From Lithobates sylvaticus (Eukaryota > Chordata > Amphibia > Anura > Ranidae), in the NCBI GenBank assembly GCA_028564925.1, contig CM053029.1, positions 294,105,168 through 294,169,167 on the forward strand: 64,000 bases of DNA. The letters run 5' to 3'. The stretch's first letter is position 1. Every line of letters starts with the position of its first letter. Under the pieces are notes generated by a model that saw nothing but the letters and a program-made list of their open reading frames with translations, made no database searches and had not been told where the DNA came from. The position numbers and the translations under genes were made by a program. Shown here in pieces: positions 1-12,061 of this stretch.

Positions 1-671
1 TGACTTTTCATGCGATTTGGGACTGAAAAGTCGCATGGCAAGTCATACCCCATGATTTCCAATGAGTACCGTTCATATCTGTGCGACTTCAAGATGCAAA
101 GACCTCAAAGTAGTCCCTGAAAAAGGGTTAAAACCGACAGCAAATCGCCGCTGCATTGATTTCAATGGGTAGGAGCGGTATAGGAGTGGTGAATACACCG
201 CTCCTTCAACGCTCCAAAGATGCTAGCAGGACTTTTTTGACTGTCCTGCTAGCGCACCACTCCAGTGAAAGGGGCCGGATTTTTTCCACTTGCTGTACAG
301 GCGCTATTTTTAGCGCTGTAGCGCCTTAAAAAACGCCCCAAAGTGAAAGGGGCCTAAGGGAACAATGCTGGCACTTAAATCAGTCCCTTATGGGCCCTTC
401 TATGAGTTCTTCTATAACTGGAGGCTGTCTCCTGTGAATACCCTGGCGTACAGTGCTGTATATGTACTATGTACTGTGGCGTGTGAACACATTGATTGGG
501 TGCCTGGAAGGTGTATGGTGTTTATAGTCTTAGGTCATATAATTGGCATATATCCTTTTTTGTTCTAGTAAACCTAAGTTAAATATTACATTTTACTACA
601 TGTTTTTACTGTAAACCTCATTAACACATGTTCAAAGTATAGCATTACTGGGTCTTGCTTTGTCAGTGTAA
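1..671. repeat. Unclassified dispersed repeats, no gene
   Basis: This stretch contains frog-type interspersed repeat with short hairpins, for example GCTAGCAGGAC and its inverted copy at about 219-252, and a GC-rich segment ending near 355 in a 'aaagtgaaaggggcc' tail. A 67-codon reading frame at 365-568 has no recognisable domain. I see no coding gene. Confidence 0.4.
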
Positions 672-990
672 GGCTCCATGCATACACTGGGCTTAAAAAT
701 ATCTGTTCTCTTTGAAGTAAAAATGCTCATATAGAGCATTTTTTGTACAAAGTTTAGACGAATTTAGGAGAGTTTTACGTTTTTTCTACCTCCAATCAGA
801 AACACAAACTAGAAGAGTTTTTTTTTCTGCCTCTAAACGTTAAATTTAAAATATAAAAATAAAAATATAAAATATGCCTCTTAACGTCCTAATGTGCATG
901 GACACACAGGATAATATTGAGCTGCTTCTACATGCAGAACAAAAAACTCCTGTAGAAGCAACGTTTTTTTAAGCCAGTGTGCATGGAGCC
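672..990. mobile_element. MITE with ggctccatgcatacactgg inverted ends
   Basis: The left end reads ggctccatgcatacactgg and the right end reads the near-perfect inverse, ccagtgtgcatggagcc, about 319 bp apart. There is no coding capacity and the interior is A/T-rich. The right end abuts the next MITE directly. The superfamily is not assigned. Confidence 0.55.
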
Positions 991-1407
991 CTGTACACAC
1001 GATCGGACATTGATCGGACATTCCGAAAACAAAATCCATTAATTTTTTCAGACGGATTTTGGCTCAAACTTGTCTTGCATACACACGGTCACACAAATCT
1101 TGTTGGAAATTCCGAACGTCAAGAATGCAGTGACGACGAGCTGAGAAAATGAAGTTCAATAGCCATTGCGGCTCTTCTGCTTGATTCTGAGCATGCGAAG
1201 CACTTTGTGCGTCGGAATTGTGTACACGATTGGAATTTTACGCAAACGGATTTTGTTGTCGGAAAATTTGAGAACCAGATCTCAAATTTTGTGCGATGGA
1301 AATTCCTATGGAAACTGTCCGATGGAGCCTACACACGGTAGGAATTTACGACAACAAGCTCCGATCGCACATTTTACATCGGAAAGTCCGACCGTGTGTA
1401 CGCAGCA
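986..1407. mobile_element. Harbinger-type MITE (about 420 bp)
   Basis: The termini are tgtacacacgatcgg at the left and ccgaccgtgtgtacgcagca at the right, followed by TTA, the TWA target site typical of PIF/Harbinger. The interior has several inverted 'tccga' blocks and a central 'gagcatgcg' shared with the elements at 8417, 13013 and 13843. The left boundary is blurred because it fuses with the neighbouring MITE. Confidence 0.6.
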
Positions 1408-1410
1408 TTA

Positions 1411-1985
1411 GTCTGTAAATGGAAGTGTGTAAGAGGAACAATACCCTTTTGTAGCCTGGGCTTCTGTTTAGATAACATTTTACAAAATGGACATGTATTA
1501 GGGTATTGCAAAAGGGTTATTCGTTTTTGTGGCAGACAGTGTAGAGATAGGCTGTGGTTTGCTATTGCTTGGCGGATTTGAAAGCAAGGAGTCTGCTGCT
1601 TTCCAACAAATTAGGTTATTAGTTATTATAAAAATTATATATTAGTTATTATAAAAATGGCTATCCAGGAAAGGAAAACATTTGAGCTAAGAATGATACT
1701 TCTTTTTGACACAAAAAACAATGGCTTAAATTTGGATATTGGTTTCCTCACCCACTATACTAAAGTTTTATGACCCCCCTCTGTGACTGTGATCTCCCCC
1801 CCCCCCCCCCCTCCAGTCTATAGCTTTCCCTCTGTCTTATCTCACTTGCTGATAGCTTTATTACCATTGCCATACTATTGATTTGTATATGTATATGTTT
1901 GTTTTTCTTTTCCTACCCCTCAGAGATTTTTTTTTTTTTTTTTAACATTTCACCTTCTGCTAAAACTTTTGTGAATCAGTACTGC
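1411..1985. other. Intergenic, no gene seen
   Basis: A/T-rich sequence with a poly-C run near 1798-1812. Short reading frames have no recognisable domains. Confidence 0.4.
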
Positions 1986-1991
1986 TTAGAC

Positions 1992-2018
1992 CTTGAAGAA
2001 GGGGACACACCCCGAAAG
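1992..2018 (+). ncRNA. Hammerhead-like core in a dispersed repeat
   Basis: The order is TTGAAGA, a short G4/C4 stem, then CGAAA. This resembles the CUGANGA - stem II - GAAA core of hammerhead ribozymes, with one changed core base. It lies in a dispersed repeat next to the LINE piece at 2060. See the matching motifs at 10956, 17038, 40035 and 59073. Catalysis is not implied. Confidence 0.3.
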
Positions 2019-2059
2019 CTCATCCATGAAAAATTATATGTTAGTGCAAATAAAAAAAG

Positions 2060-2775
2060 TATCACAGACAGTACTCAATTTTTTTAAGAGCAGTTGGTAA
2101 TCTTACATAACACCACATTGCCCTTGATAGGGGGATTGAGCTGAATTGTTGCTCTAAGCCCGTCCATAGTTTAAAGTCTCTGTGTCTGCACCAGTCAACA
2201 ATTCTACTAAGGTGTGCCGCATTAAAGTATTTAAGCGGTACTGCTATCCCACCTGAGTTTTCAGGTATTGTCAAAAGACATCTACAAAGCCTCGGTTGTT
2301 TCTTAGCCCATATGAACTTAGTAAAAAGCATATTAATTTGCCGAAAAAAAGTAGCTGGAATTGCTATGGGAAGTGTCTGAATTTTTTTTCGGTAATATGC
2401 TCATCTTTATGATGTTGCAACGACTAAACCAAGAATGGAATCCCCTGTGCCATTTATCTAATAAAACCCTAACCGAATTTAACAAGGGTACAAAGTTCAA
2501 CATAAAGATATTAGTCAGATTTGGTGGGATGTTTGTGTCCAGATATTTCAATGCCAGTGTTGTCTATTTAAATTAAAAATTGGTTTGTAAAATCTGGCGC
2601 AGAGAAGGAGATAAGGCAATTCCCATAACCTCCGACTTCGTATAATTTATCTTGAAATTTGATAAGCTCCCGTATTTCTCTATTTCCTTCATAAGATTAG
2701 GTAGGGAAATCTGTGGTTTAGTCAGTGAGAAAAATAAATCATCAGCGTATGCAGATATCTTGATATCATTTTATA
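2060..2775 (-). mobile_element. L1/Tx1-type LINE fragment (ORF2 RT to C-terminal part)
   Basis: Read on the minus strand, the sequence runs through an RT YADD box (AYADDLFFSLTKPQISLP, near 2750-2690), then a stretch matching the thumb region of the neighbouring copy (FKINYTKSEVMGI), then 'IIKMSILPK', 'LLTIPENSGGIAVP' and 'IVDWCRHRD'. The order and wording match the larger copy at 2815-5155, so this is a second, more decayed head-to-tail copy of the same kind of element. Frames are broken several times, including near 2332 and 2555. Confidence 0.75.
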
Positions 2776-2814
2776 CCCACCTTCTTGGTATCTACTAGCC
2801 ACTGATGCTTTGTG

Positions 2815-5155
2815 ATTAAAAACGAATATTCAATTTTTTTGTTCTTGAGAAAATGCTATTTCCAAGTCTCTTTCCCACGCCTGTAGGAAAGTAAGTTCCT
2901 GGGGTATCTCTTGCTCTGTAAGCATATTATAAAAGTAAGATAATGAGTGTCTCATTGGCTCTCCCTTCAAATATATATTCTCAAAGTCTGTTGGTTGTTT
3001 TATTTCTGTATTTCTGTTTATTTTAGCTCTGATGAACGCATCTAGCTGCATAGCTCTAAAAAAATCTAGATCTACTGCTATTTCTCTCTGAATCTCTGTT
3101 TTTGTCAGTACGTGATTATTTTTTGAGAAATGAATAATCCTGCTATATCCCCTCTTTCTTAATACTCTAAACTTCGGATCCCCTATTCCCGATTGGAACT
3201 CCGGTGTGCCCAAGATTGGGAGCATTGGGCTAGGTTTCCTCGAAATCAATGTTTTTAAAAAAATGTTTTTAATCATCTGCATTGTAGCACCTACCATTGG
3301 ATGTTTTCTCACTTCTATAGGTATATCTCTTTCGGGTATCCATACTAGTCCTTCCAATGGGATATCTGTTATTGCCTGTTCTGTCTGTACCCAAGGCTTC
3401 ATATCTCTACGTCCGCACCATTCCATTACCCTAGTTAGGTGTTGGGCTTCTTGATATCTTATTGGGTCCGGTAACCCTATTCCCCCTTTTCCTTTGGGAA
3501 GTGTCAGTATATTCCTACGTACCCTAACAGGTTTTCCTGCCCATACGAACTTTAAGAATCTTGATCTCAAGTCCCGTAAGCAGCTTTGCTTGATCTTTAT
3601 TGGAAGAGTTTGTATCAAATATAAAAATCTTGGCATTACGTTCATCTTTATTATGTTTGTTCTGCCAAACCAAGTAAATGTTTCCTTGTCCCACCTTGTC
3701 AGGTCATTTTTAATCTGTTTTATCATGGGTATATAATTAAGCTCAAATAATTCCTTTAGATTTTTTGATATTTTTAAACCCAGATAGCTTATATATCTAT
3801 TCGTCCATCTAAATTTAAACTGTGAGGTTACCAAATTTAATAGGGATGGGTTTACCTCTATTCCCATTGCTTCTGACTTCCCTTGGTTTACCTTTAAGTT
3901 CAATATTTTCCCATATTCTTCTAATTCTTTTAACAATGATGGAAGAGATATTGCAGGAGACGTCACAAAAAAAATTAAATCATCCGCGTACGCCGCAAGT
4001 TTTTGTTCCTCTTTCCCAGTCTTTATTCCTCTTATATTTACATTTGCGCATATTTTCCTTAAAAACGGTTCTACAGTTAAAATAAAGATCAGGGGCGAGA
4101 GGGGACACCCTTGTCGTGTACCGTTCTGGATGAGAAAAGGCTCCGAGATCCTGTCTGCTATTTTAACCCTTGCACTTGGTGAAGAGTATATATTAGATAT
4201 CCAGCTCATCATTCCCTCCCCCAATCCTATATGCTGTAATACTGTCTTTAAGTAGACCCAATCCACCCGATCAAAGGCTTTTTCTGCATCCGCAGAAACT
4301 ATCACCAGCGGTTTATGTTGTCTTTGTGCTAGGTGGATTGTGCCTACTACCCGTTGTGTTTTCTCTCTTCCCTCTCTCCCTGGAGTGAAACCAACCTGAT
4401 CTGGATGTATCAGGACTGAAATATGTTCTATTAACCTTGTCGCTTATATTCTCATAAATATTTTAAGGTCTACATTTAATAGGGATATGGAACGATAGCT
4501 GGGACATATAGAGGGGTTTTTCCCTTCCTTCCAGATAACTGCTATGTGTGCCAATAAGGTTTCTTTTGGTATTTTCTTTCCATCTCGTATTGAGTTATAA
4601 GCAGCTACAAATCTCGGGGCCTATCTCTCTGCAAACTTTCTATAGTATGATAGGGTGTACCCGTCTGGCCCCGGAGCCTTACCCAATTTAAGTTGTTTTA
4701 TTGCTCTCATAAATTCTTCTGTTGATATTGGTATATCCAGTGTTGCCGCTATTTCTGCTGGGAGTTTCGGCATCTCTGAGTCTCTAATATAGTCCTTAGC
4801 TATATTTTCTTTGCCTTGTGCATCTACTATCCTAGATTCCTTTTTCTCTATCTGATACAGATTTATATAACATTCTTTGAATGCCTGGGCTATTTTTTGT
4901 GATGTATTTACCATTTCCCCTCCTGTTGTTTGAATTTGTGCTATGTGTTTTTTCATGTTAGTTTCTCTAAGAGCGTTTGCTAGCATCTTCCCTGGCTTAT
5001 TTCCAAATTCATAAAAAGTCTGTTTCCCTCTTGTTAATTTGGCTTTCGCTCTGTCTATTAATTGGAGGTTACGTTTTTCCATTAGTACCATTAGTTCCTG
5101 TTCTACCGCTTGCGTCTGGGATTTTTTATGTAATATTTCCAGCTCACCAATGGTT
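2815..5155 (-). mobile_element. L1/Tx1-type LINE, 5'-truncated ORF2
   Basis: The minus strand carries a long ORF2 portion. From 5091 downward it has the linker and RT entry region (KLGKAPGPDGYTLSYYRKF), then [54 protein letters not shown] and the catalytic AYADDLIFF. The thumb and C-terminal region follow (NIIKMNVMPRFLYLIQTLP, GGIGLPDP), ending at the stop near 2830. The endonuclease domain is absent, so the copy is 5'-truncated at about 5155, where other repeats begin. Two in-frame stops, at about 4620 and 4445, split the frame, so it is dead. LINEs of this type reverse transcribe their own mRNA at a nicked target. Clade assignment (L1 or Tx1-like) is by motif style only. Confidence 0.85.
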
Positions 5156-5169
5156 TACAACCACTTTAA

Positions 5170-5326
5170 TGCCCCGTACACACGGTCGGAAATTCCAACC
5201 ACAAAATCCGTCAGACTTTTTCGGACGGATTTTGTCCGACACTGGTGTTGTATACACACGGTTTTTCCGACAACATGGTCCGATCGGACATTTTCCGTTG
5301 GAATTTCCGACCGTGTGTAAGGGGCA
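5170..5326. mobile_element. Short Harbinger-type MITE (157 bp)
   Basis: The ends are tgccccgtacacacggtcgg and the inverse ccgaccgtgtgtaaggggca, flanked by TAA on the left and TTA on the right. It is nearly palindromic and non-coding. Just upstream, 5152-5169 reads 'ttacaaccactttaa', the end of the TTAA-bounded family seen at 8962-9390, so it seems to have landed at the edge of another repeat. Confidence 0.7.
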
Positions 5327-5329
5327 TTA

Positions 5330-5818
5330 CAGTACAACTTTGAGTGCAAACATAGAAAGCAAACAGATTATGATGTGCCATTGTTCCCTTGCACGCCAGT
5401 TGTCTACTGGTTGTAAATTTGAAAATAAATGGGCTGCCGAATTTTCTTGATATACAACTTGTATGATATATAGTATATAGTGGATATTAAATATTAAATA
5501 ATAAGAAACGAGGAATCTGGACGATGGTATTTTGTTAATTTCTAAATCATTTTTTTTTACAGGAGGCTATACTCTAAACTCTATAAATATTAAATAATAG
5601 TCCCCCTGTGCCTTTTTAGTGCCTTAAAGTGAAGTAAACATAGAGTATGGGCCATTTATGTAGTTATATAAGGTGATCGCATACCCACTTTTTTCCTCTT
5701 TCCAAGGGAGAATACATTTAGTTCATTTAAAAATTCCTCATTGCTGAAGTCCTCTTCCATTATTAACTTAGTTCCTCTGCATATATAAAATTAGATCTTA
5801 AAGTGTTGCTAAACCCAG
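5330..5818. other. Intergenic, no gene seen
   Basis: A/T-rich unique-looking sequence with no coding frame of note and no structural repeat recognised. Confidence 0.4.
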
Positions 5819-5820
5819 TA

Positions 5821-6285
5821 CAGTGGAACCTCGGATTACGAGCATAATCAGTTCCAGGAGTATGCTCGTAATCCAATGTACTCACATATCAAAGCGAGTT
5901 TTCCCATTAAAGTCAATAGAAATGAAAATAATTTGTTCCGCATTGACTTCAACGCAATACCGCATGCGGCCAGAGGCAGGGAAACAGCCAAAAATGCCCA
6001 AGCACACCTTGTAAAGACTCTGTTCACGAGCCTTTCCGAGGTTTGCTGAGGTCAGCTGAAGTGTGCTTGGGCCTTTCTGTGCATTTCCGAACGCCAGCGA
6101 TCAGCACTGTTTGGCTCCGGCGCCCCCCACCTCAGGCCAAAAGTGTTACTGCACACCGCTTTTGGCCTGAATCCTGCTCGTTTTGCGAGACAACACTTGC
6201 AAACCCAGTTAGGATTTTTAGAAATACAGTGCTCATTTTGCGAAGCGATTGTTAACCGCGTTGCTCGCAAACCGAGGTTCCACTG
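5821..6285. mobile_element. TA-flanked MITE (Tc1/mariner or pogo type)
   Basis: The terminal inverted repeats begin cagtggaacctcgg and end ccgaggttccactg, directly flanked by TA on both sides (5819-5820 and 6286-6287). The element is 465 bp with no transposase frame. TA duplication with CAGTG ends points to the Tc1/mariner/pogo group. The autonomous partner is not in the window. Confidence 0.7.
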
Positions 6286-6287
6286 TA

Positions 6288-6812
6288 ATATGAAAATAGA
6301 TAATCTGACAAGCCCCCCCCCCCCCCCCCCCCCACAGTGCCCACAGCTTATACATTTTTTTTTACATTAAAATATTGCCACTATATACCTTTTTGAAAGA
6401 TCTGTATACCACATTCAGTGATAAACTGCACAGTTTCTCCAGTGCTGAGAGTTCAAGTACAAGGAGCTTTCCATTCCACCCACATGTGTGATCCCAATAT
6501 AATGTGACCTAGCTAGCTCTGAGAACAAGTAAACATTCTCTCCAGCATAAAATACACAACTGAGCATGTACAGGTTGGCTACTCTGCCTGTGTTAGCTGG
6601 CCTTCCCCAGATAGACAGTGCAGGGAGGGAAGGATCTATGCATACAGGATAAAACAGCCTTTTTACAAAATGCAGAGGATTAACCCCTTAAGTTCCACAG
6701 TGAGGATAACAAGCATGCTATCCTGCATATACAGGCAGATTTTAATGTTGCAGGTTTAATAACACTTTAATATAGCTTTGCATAAGTGTAAGATCTTGCA
6801 TTGGTCTCTTTA
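6288..6812. other. Intergenic with poly-C run
   Basis: A C-rich homopolymer run lies at about 6306-6333, followed by sequence resembling dispersed frog repeat. No gene seen. Confidence 0.4.
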
Positions 6813-6820
6813 TTCTATAC

Positions 6821-6956
6821 CAGTGGTGGTGAACCTTGACACCCCAGATGTTTTGAAACTGCATTTTCCATGGTGCACAACTACACTGCCGAGTGCATGA
6901 GCATCATGGGAAATGTAGTTCCAAAACAACTGGGGTGCCAAGGTTCGCCATCACTG
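6821..6956. mobile_element. hAT-type MITE (136 bp)
   Basis: The ends are cagtggtggtgaaccttg and the inverse caaggttcgccatcactg. They are flanked by 8-bp near-duplicates ttctatac and cgctatac (6 of 8 identical). The CAGTG ends and an 8-bp target duplication fit the hAT superfamily. It is almost a full palindrome and non-coding. Confidence 0.7.
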
Positions 6957-7424
6957 CGCTATACCTTTCTTAATACAAATAAATTATTTACAAGTTCTAG
7001 AATCTACAGCTTGTCATCATAGACTGTAATGAGGTCTATGATCTCCCAAGACATGCAGATCCATTTCCCTAGTTTTACCATTTATATATTATGTATTTTA
7101 TGCATGTTTTTTGTCCAAGTGCATACATTTACAATAAAAAAAAAAAGAACTGATTCCTCCATCCACACAAATAAGGTGGATGAAGGAATTCCCCCTCGCC
7201 AGAACATTGTATTCTGAGAACTCCTGCTGATGTCAGAATAAAATGATCACTGATGTTGTAAAACAGGCCACAATGGGCGGAGTGGGCGGATGACAGGTCT
7301 GTGTCCACTCCGCATATGCAGAGCGAACGCGGACAAAGCCTGCTCTACTCTATGGGCCCTGTGATCCACCCGCGTGGAAGGGGAGGGATCCCCTTCTGTT
7401 TTTTTCAGTGGATAGGATTGGCGA

Positions 7425-8272
7425 TAGGCCAGAGTACCTTCCTCCATACATTTTGGGAGTCCCACATGCCTTTTCTCAAACTCAAATCGTGCCATTTAAT
7501 TTTTTTCTGAAAGTAATGGCTTTCTTCTGTCCACTGCGCCATAAAGCCCAACTCTATTGAGCGTACGGCTTATTGTCGTCCTATGTACAGATACTCCAGT
7601 CTCTGCTGTGGAACTCTGCAGCTCCTCCAGGGTTACCTTAGGTCTCTGTGCTGCCTCTATGATTAATGCCCTCCTTGCCCGGCTTGTGAGTTTTGGTGTG
7701 CGGCCATCTCTTGGCAGGTTTGCTGTTGTGCCATGTTCTTTCCATTTGGTTATGATAGATTTGATGGTGCTTCTAGGGATCATCAAAGATGTGTATATTT
7801 TTTTTATAACCTAACCCTGACTTGTACTTCTCAACAACATTGTCCCTTACTTGTTTGGAGAGTTCCTTGGTATTCATGGCAGTGTTTGGTTAGTGGTGCC
7901 TCTTGCTTAGGTGTTGCAGCCTCTGGGGCCTTTCAAAAAGGTGTGTATATGTAATGACTGATCATGTGACAGTTAGATTGCACACAGGTGGATATCTATT
8001 CACTAATTATATGACTTTTGAAGGTAATTGGTTGCACCAGAGCCTTTTATGGGCTTCATATCAAAGGGGGTGAATACATACGCACATGCCAATTATCATT
8101 TTTTTATTTCTGAAAAATAGTTTTATGTATATATTTTTCTAATTTTACTTCACCAACTATTATGTTCTGATCCATCACATATAATTCAGATTAAAAAAAA
8201 TATTGAACTAAAGGCTGTAATATAACAACATGGGTAAAAAGCCAAGGGGGTGAATACTTTTGCAAGGCACTG
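7425..8272 (-). mobile_element. Tc1-like transposon, 3'-truncated
   Basis: The transposase start (MNTKELSKQVRDNVVEKYKS) is read on the minus strand from about 7877, continuing with the paired-like HTH region (IPRSTIKSIITKWKEHGTT, LTSRARRALI, VTLEELQSSTAETGVSVHRT), to KNIK-ARFEFEKRHVG near 7440. Everything after that, including the whole DDE catalytic core, is missing. There is a one-base frameshift between GLGYKK and MIPRST near 7790 and another near 7450. The terminal inverted repeat is present at 8244-8272 (gtgaatacttttgcaaggca...) with TA outside, and a second gtgaata copy near 8060-8090 fits the IR/DR arrangement of vertebrate Tc1 elements. It is a dead half element. Confidence 0.85.
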
Positions 8273-8416
8273 TATGACCTATATATTTGTCTGGATAGTC
8301 ATTCTAAGCACCTGATATGAATCACATTTTTATTGCTATGCACAGTAAGCTGAGTTTGCCCTTGTTTATCAAATCTTTAAAGGTTATAAAAATTACAACT
8401 TTTGAAGCATGTCTTA

Positions 8417-8838
8417 AGCCCCATACACACGGTCGGATTTTCCGATGGATTTTGTCCTATCAGACAATGTTGTCGGAAATTCCGACCGTGTGTAGGCACC
8501 ATCAGACAGTTTCCATCGGATTGTCTGACGGACAAAGTCCTATCTCCTGCTGGATAGATTTTTTGACAACAAAGTCCGATCACACCAAATCCGATCGTGT
8601 GTAGCGAATTCCGACGGACAAAGTGCTACGCATGCTCAGATCACATTACAAGACCAAAGCTATTGGCTACTAGCCTCTACGTAGTCCAACAAACAACAAA
8701 CGTCACCACGTTCAGAATGATCGGATTTTCCGACAACTTTGTCCGACCGTGTGTACGCAAAACCAACATCGGACAAAGTACGACGGACATGATCCGACGG
8801 ACCTGGTCCTCGGATAATCCGCGCGTGTGTATGGGGCT
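8417..8838. mobile_element. Harbinger-type MITE, AGCCCC subfamily
   Basis: The ends are agccccatacacacggtcgg and cgcgtgtgtatggggct, flanked by TTA on the left and TAA on the right. The element is 422 bp. Its interior (8620-8740) is the reverse complement of the element at 13013-13437, including the segment 'ttggctactagcctctacg', so these are two copies of one subfamily in opposite orientation. Confidence 0.8.
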
Positions 8839-8961
8839 TAAGAGTACAGGATCTGATCACCCTCAAACACTGCTCTGAGCTGCCTGGCACACACAATGTG
8901 ACAATTCAGCTTGGTCAAGCAGGAGGAAAGGTAAACACCTATTAATGAAAGGTCAAGTTAA

Positions 8962-9390
8962 AGCGTTTTTTCTTTTAGTACACCTGTAAGGCAAAAGGCA
9001 TAATGAGCTAGTATGCACCGCATACTAGCTCATTATGAAATACTTACCTTAGAACGAGGCGTCGGTAACTCACCTGGTCCACGCCGAGGTAGCTGACATG
9101 TTGCCTCGGCGTGTCTTCCGGGTATAGTGACTCCAGCGCTGAGTGGCTGGAGCCACGATGCCGTCACTCCCACGCATGCGCACGGGAGACTTCTTCACGG
9201 CAGGGTTCGGATTCTGCCGGCCTTTCAGCCGAGAATCCCCTGTGCGCATGCGCCGCTGCAGTCAGCGGCGCATTGCACGGGGAATATCTCCTAAACCGTA
9301 CAGGTTTAGGAGATATTTTTTTTACCTACAGGTAAGCCTCATTATAGGCTTACCTGTAGGTAAAAGTATTTTTTTCACTTTACAACCACT
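8962..9390. mobile_element. TTAA-bounded non-autonomous element with three hairpins
   Basis: TTAA occurs exactly at both edges (8958-8961 and 9391-9394), as for piggyBac-type target sites. Inside lie three perfect hairpins: AATGAGCTAGTATGC with its inverse near 9002-9034, ATATCTCCTAAACC with its inverse near 9284-9316, and TTTACCTACAGGTAAGCCT with its inverse near 9322-9363. The centre is CpG-rich with two 'cgcatgcgc' blocks. There is no coding frame. Related copies lie at 35307, 42337 and 63780. Confidence 0.6.
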
Positions 9391-10467
9391 TTAAGTGTTC
9401 TAACTTGCTGGAAAGATTGTTTCCTGTAATGTGCACAGGTTTTACAGACATAAGACCTTGGCTGCTATCTAAAGTCTCTGGGTAGCTTAACCCCTTCCCA
9501 CCCAGCCCTTTCGTCCAGGTCTGTATGCCCAGGGGGTGGGAAGGATTGGCGATCATGTGACCACTGTGGTTGACTGTCATAGTGGTTACATGATTGGGAG
9601 TGGGGACTGAGAGCTTTATTTGACAGCTAGGTGTTGGGAGCGCAGAAACATCGGCCACCCAGTGATGCATATGTGCGGTGTGGGCACCCTTTTTTTTACT
9701 ACATTTTTGGAGGGGCAAGAGGAATTAGTGAAGGACAACTGATTTAAATTCAGAGAAGGACTGTTGGAGATAGGTGAAGTGGACAACTGGACAAAGACAG
9801 ATTTTTTTTTTATGAAGGGTAGCAGAAGAATAAGAAGTAAAAAAATATGTCAGAAAGATAAAATAAAGTGCCACTCCCTCACTCTTCATACAACAAAGCA
9901 ATGATGTGTTTATATCCATTACACAACACAGCGGGTCAGACTAGGCCCCAGGCATTCTATATTATGCTCTATAGTGTGTCAGTGTCCAGTCCGCAGTGCC
10001 CATGTCTCTTGGTGGTGAAGGGGCCCTATCCATTGGCTGCTCCAAGTGTCAATCACAGTGTCTTCACTGGAGTTCTCACAGGGTCCTGAAGCCTTCCAAA
10101 CGTGATGTCACATCCAGGGGAGGACAGAGGACCAGTCAACTGAGCAGTTCATGGAATACTTCTGTTTGGCTCCATAGGGATAAGAGGCTATGTGTGCTAC
10201 TTACCTCTTGATATATACCATGACATGTCTCCCTTTACATGTTGACAAATGTGGATCATTTAAGATAATTTTTCGTTTAGATTTTTGGAATGTCTTCTGT
10301 TTGAAAGTGACACTTTTGTATGTAATTTTCTTTATTTTGTGCTTGCATTTTAGCTGTGATGAGCTGAAGCCTATTCTCTGTCTCTGGCCAAAGTTGGCAT
10401 CCTATCTATGTGTGCAGGGGGTGCTGCCCTAAGCATTTAGTGATACCACACCCTGTGTGAACAAAAA

Positions 10468-10474
<7 letters not shown>

Positions 10475-10520
<46 letters not shown>
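10475..10520. repeat. (TA)n microsatellite
   Basis: An uninterrupted alternating TA tract of about 45 bp, directly visible. Confidence 0.9.
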
Positions 10521-10524
<4 letters not shown>

Positions 10525-10955
10525 ACTATGCAGTGCTACATTGTACCTCCTCCTCTATATTTATATATAATATACACAGAAAAATTGTGAACTCTATATT
10601 CATACACACACATAGACTACAGTCTCTTATTAGTCCAAAACATTATAAATCATTCTTCTATCACCAAAATAATTATTTCAAACAGTGTTAATTCTTTCTT
10701 CTTGTAAAAAAAAAATCTACCCATAAAAAATTTGATTTTATCCACAATTAATTGAAACCACTCCCACCCTTTCCTTTGCCTCTCTAATTACAGACAGGCA
10801 TATAGTGCTTTTTAGACCATATGTTTCAAGGTTAGATGAACTCCCTCCTCTTCATTAATTTTAGATGTTCCATCCAGATATATTCAAAAGCAATACATTC
10901 CTTATAATCATTCCTCCATCCAAATATAACCACCTTATGTCAAAACAAATTGCAC

Positions 10956-10987
10956 TCTTGACAAAGTCGTTGGTGGCGAAACACATG
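10956..10987 (+). ncRNA. Hammerhead-like core in a dispersed repeat
   Basis: The order is TTGACAA, a GTC/GGC-type stem, then CGAAACAC. It has the layout of a hammerhead core (CUGANGA - stem II - GAAA) with core substitutions, so it is probably a decayed copy. Confidence 0.3.
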
Positions 10988-12061
10988 AGGGTGGAGCTTG
11001 GAAACACAAACAGGAGGTGAAATCTTTGTCAGTTAGCTGCCTCCCCAAAAAAATTCAAAATAGAAAGAGGGAATACTTAGAGAGGGAAAACTTCCTCCTG
11101 TGTCAAGTGGTCTTTGGCTCCATCCCAAGGAGTCATAACCCATACAGGCTGTAACAAAGTGTTCTATAAAACATGTATTAAATATATCACTGGTTGCACA
11201 ACCACCCCAGGTAGGTAAACAGGGGGGAGGGGAGAAAACTGTAAAGATGAGCTACACCTGTTATTGTTTACTATTCTCACTACATCTAACCTGGAAAACC
11301 ATCACATTGTAAAATGTATATATTGCAGTCGATTCCTGAGCAGTAAGACCAAAGTTAATTGCCTAATGGGTCTTTGTATCTTCAGCAAGACATTGCTCAG
11401 TACTACTTATGCTTTCCAGCCTTTCAGGTGGGCAAAGAAGGAAAACTAAATCTAGAAGGTGGAAAAGAGTGTTTCCAGTGACCACAACAATAAACCAATG
11501 GGGTACCAACTTTATTGCTGTAGCCTGTTCGACTGTGCTTGTGGGCAGCCAAACCAACCAGAACTGGATGATCCCAGTTTAACTTAACTGACTGTTGGGT
11601 GTGCACTATTATGCACCCACTGTTCATAATAAGCCTATAATAGCCATAGCAGTGACTGAGTTAGGCAACCCATAGATGATTCGATTTTCCACCATGGGTG
11701 CAAGGAAAGAAAATCGCTTGATTCCCCAATCAACACAGTCAGTGTTGATTGGGGAATGCCTCCCGCAGTGCTATTGTGTTCTACCTGAGAGCCACCGGCA
11801 GTTACTGCATATAGAAAAATCTGACAGGCTGGTTGTATCCAAATGGATCAACTTGGGTACAATCAGCCTGCTTCTACATGGATCGAATCTTGGCCAGTCC
11901 CTGCTGAACTGGACACATTTTGATCAATGTATGGCTGACTTTAATGATACTGTAAACAGTACATTAGCAAAGAAAGCTAAGAATTAAGATTTTCTGCTAA
12001 TCCAGGGAATTGCAGGGAAGGGGACAGGAATCACGGTGAATCATAGCAAAAAAGATTCAAC

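Larger units (their letters stand above)
9395..12060. other. Repeat-poor intergenic stretch
   Basis: No gene recognised. A (TA)n microsatellite lies at about 10475-10520. A hammerhead-like repeat core lies at 10956-10987. An inverted repeat, ATTCCCCAATCAACAC with its exact inverse, lies near 11721-11757 within a dispersed repeat whose edges I cannot place. Confidence 0.4.
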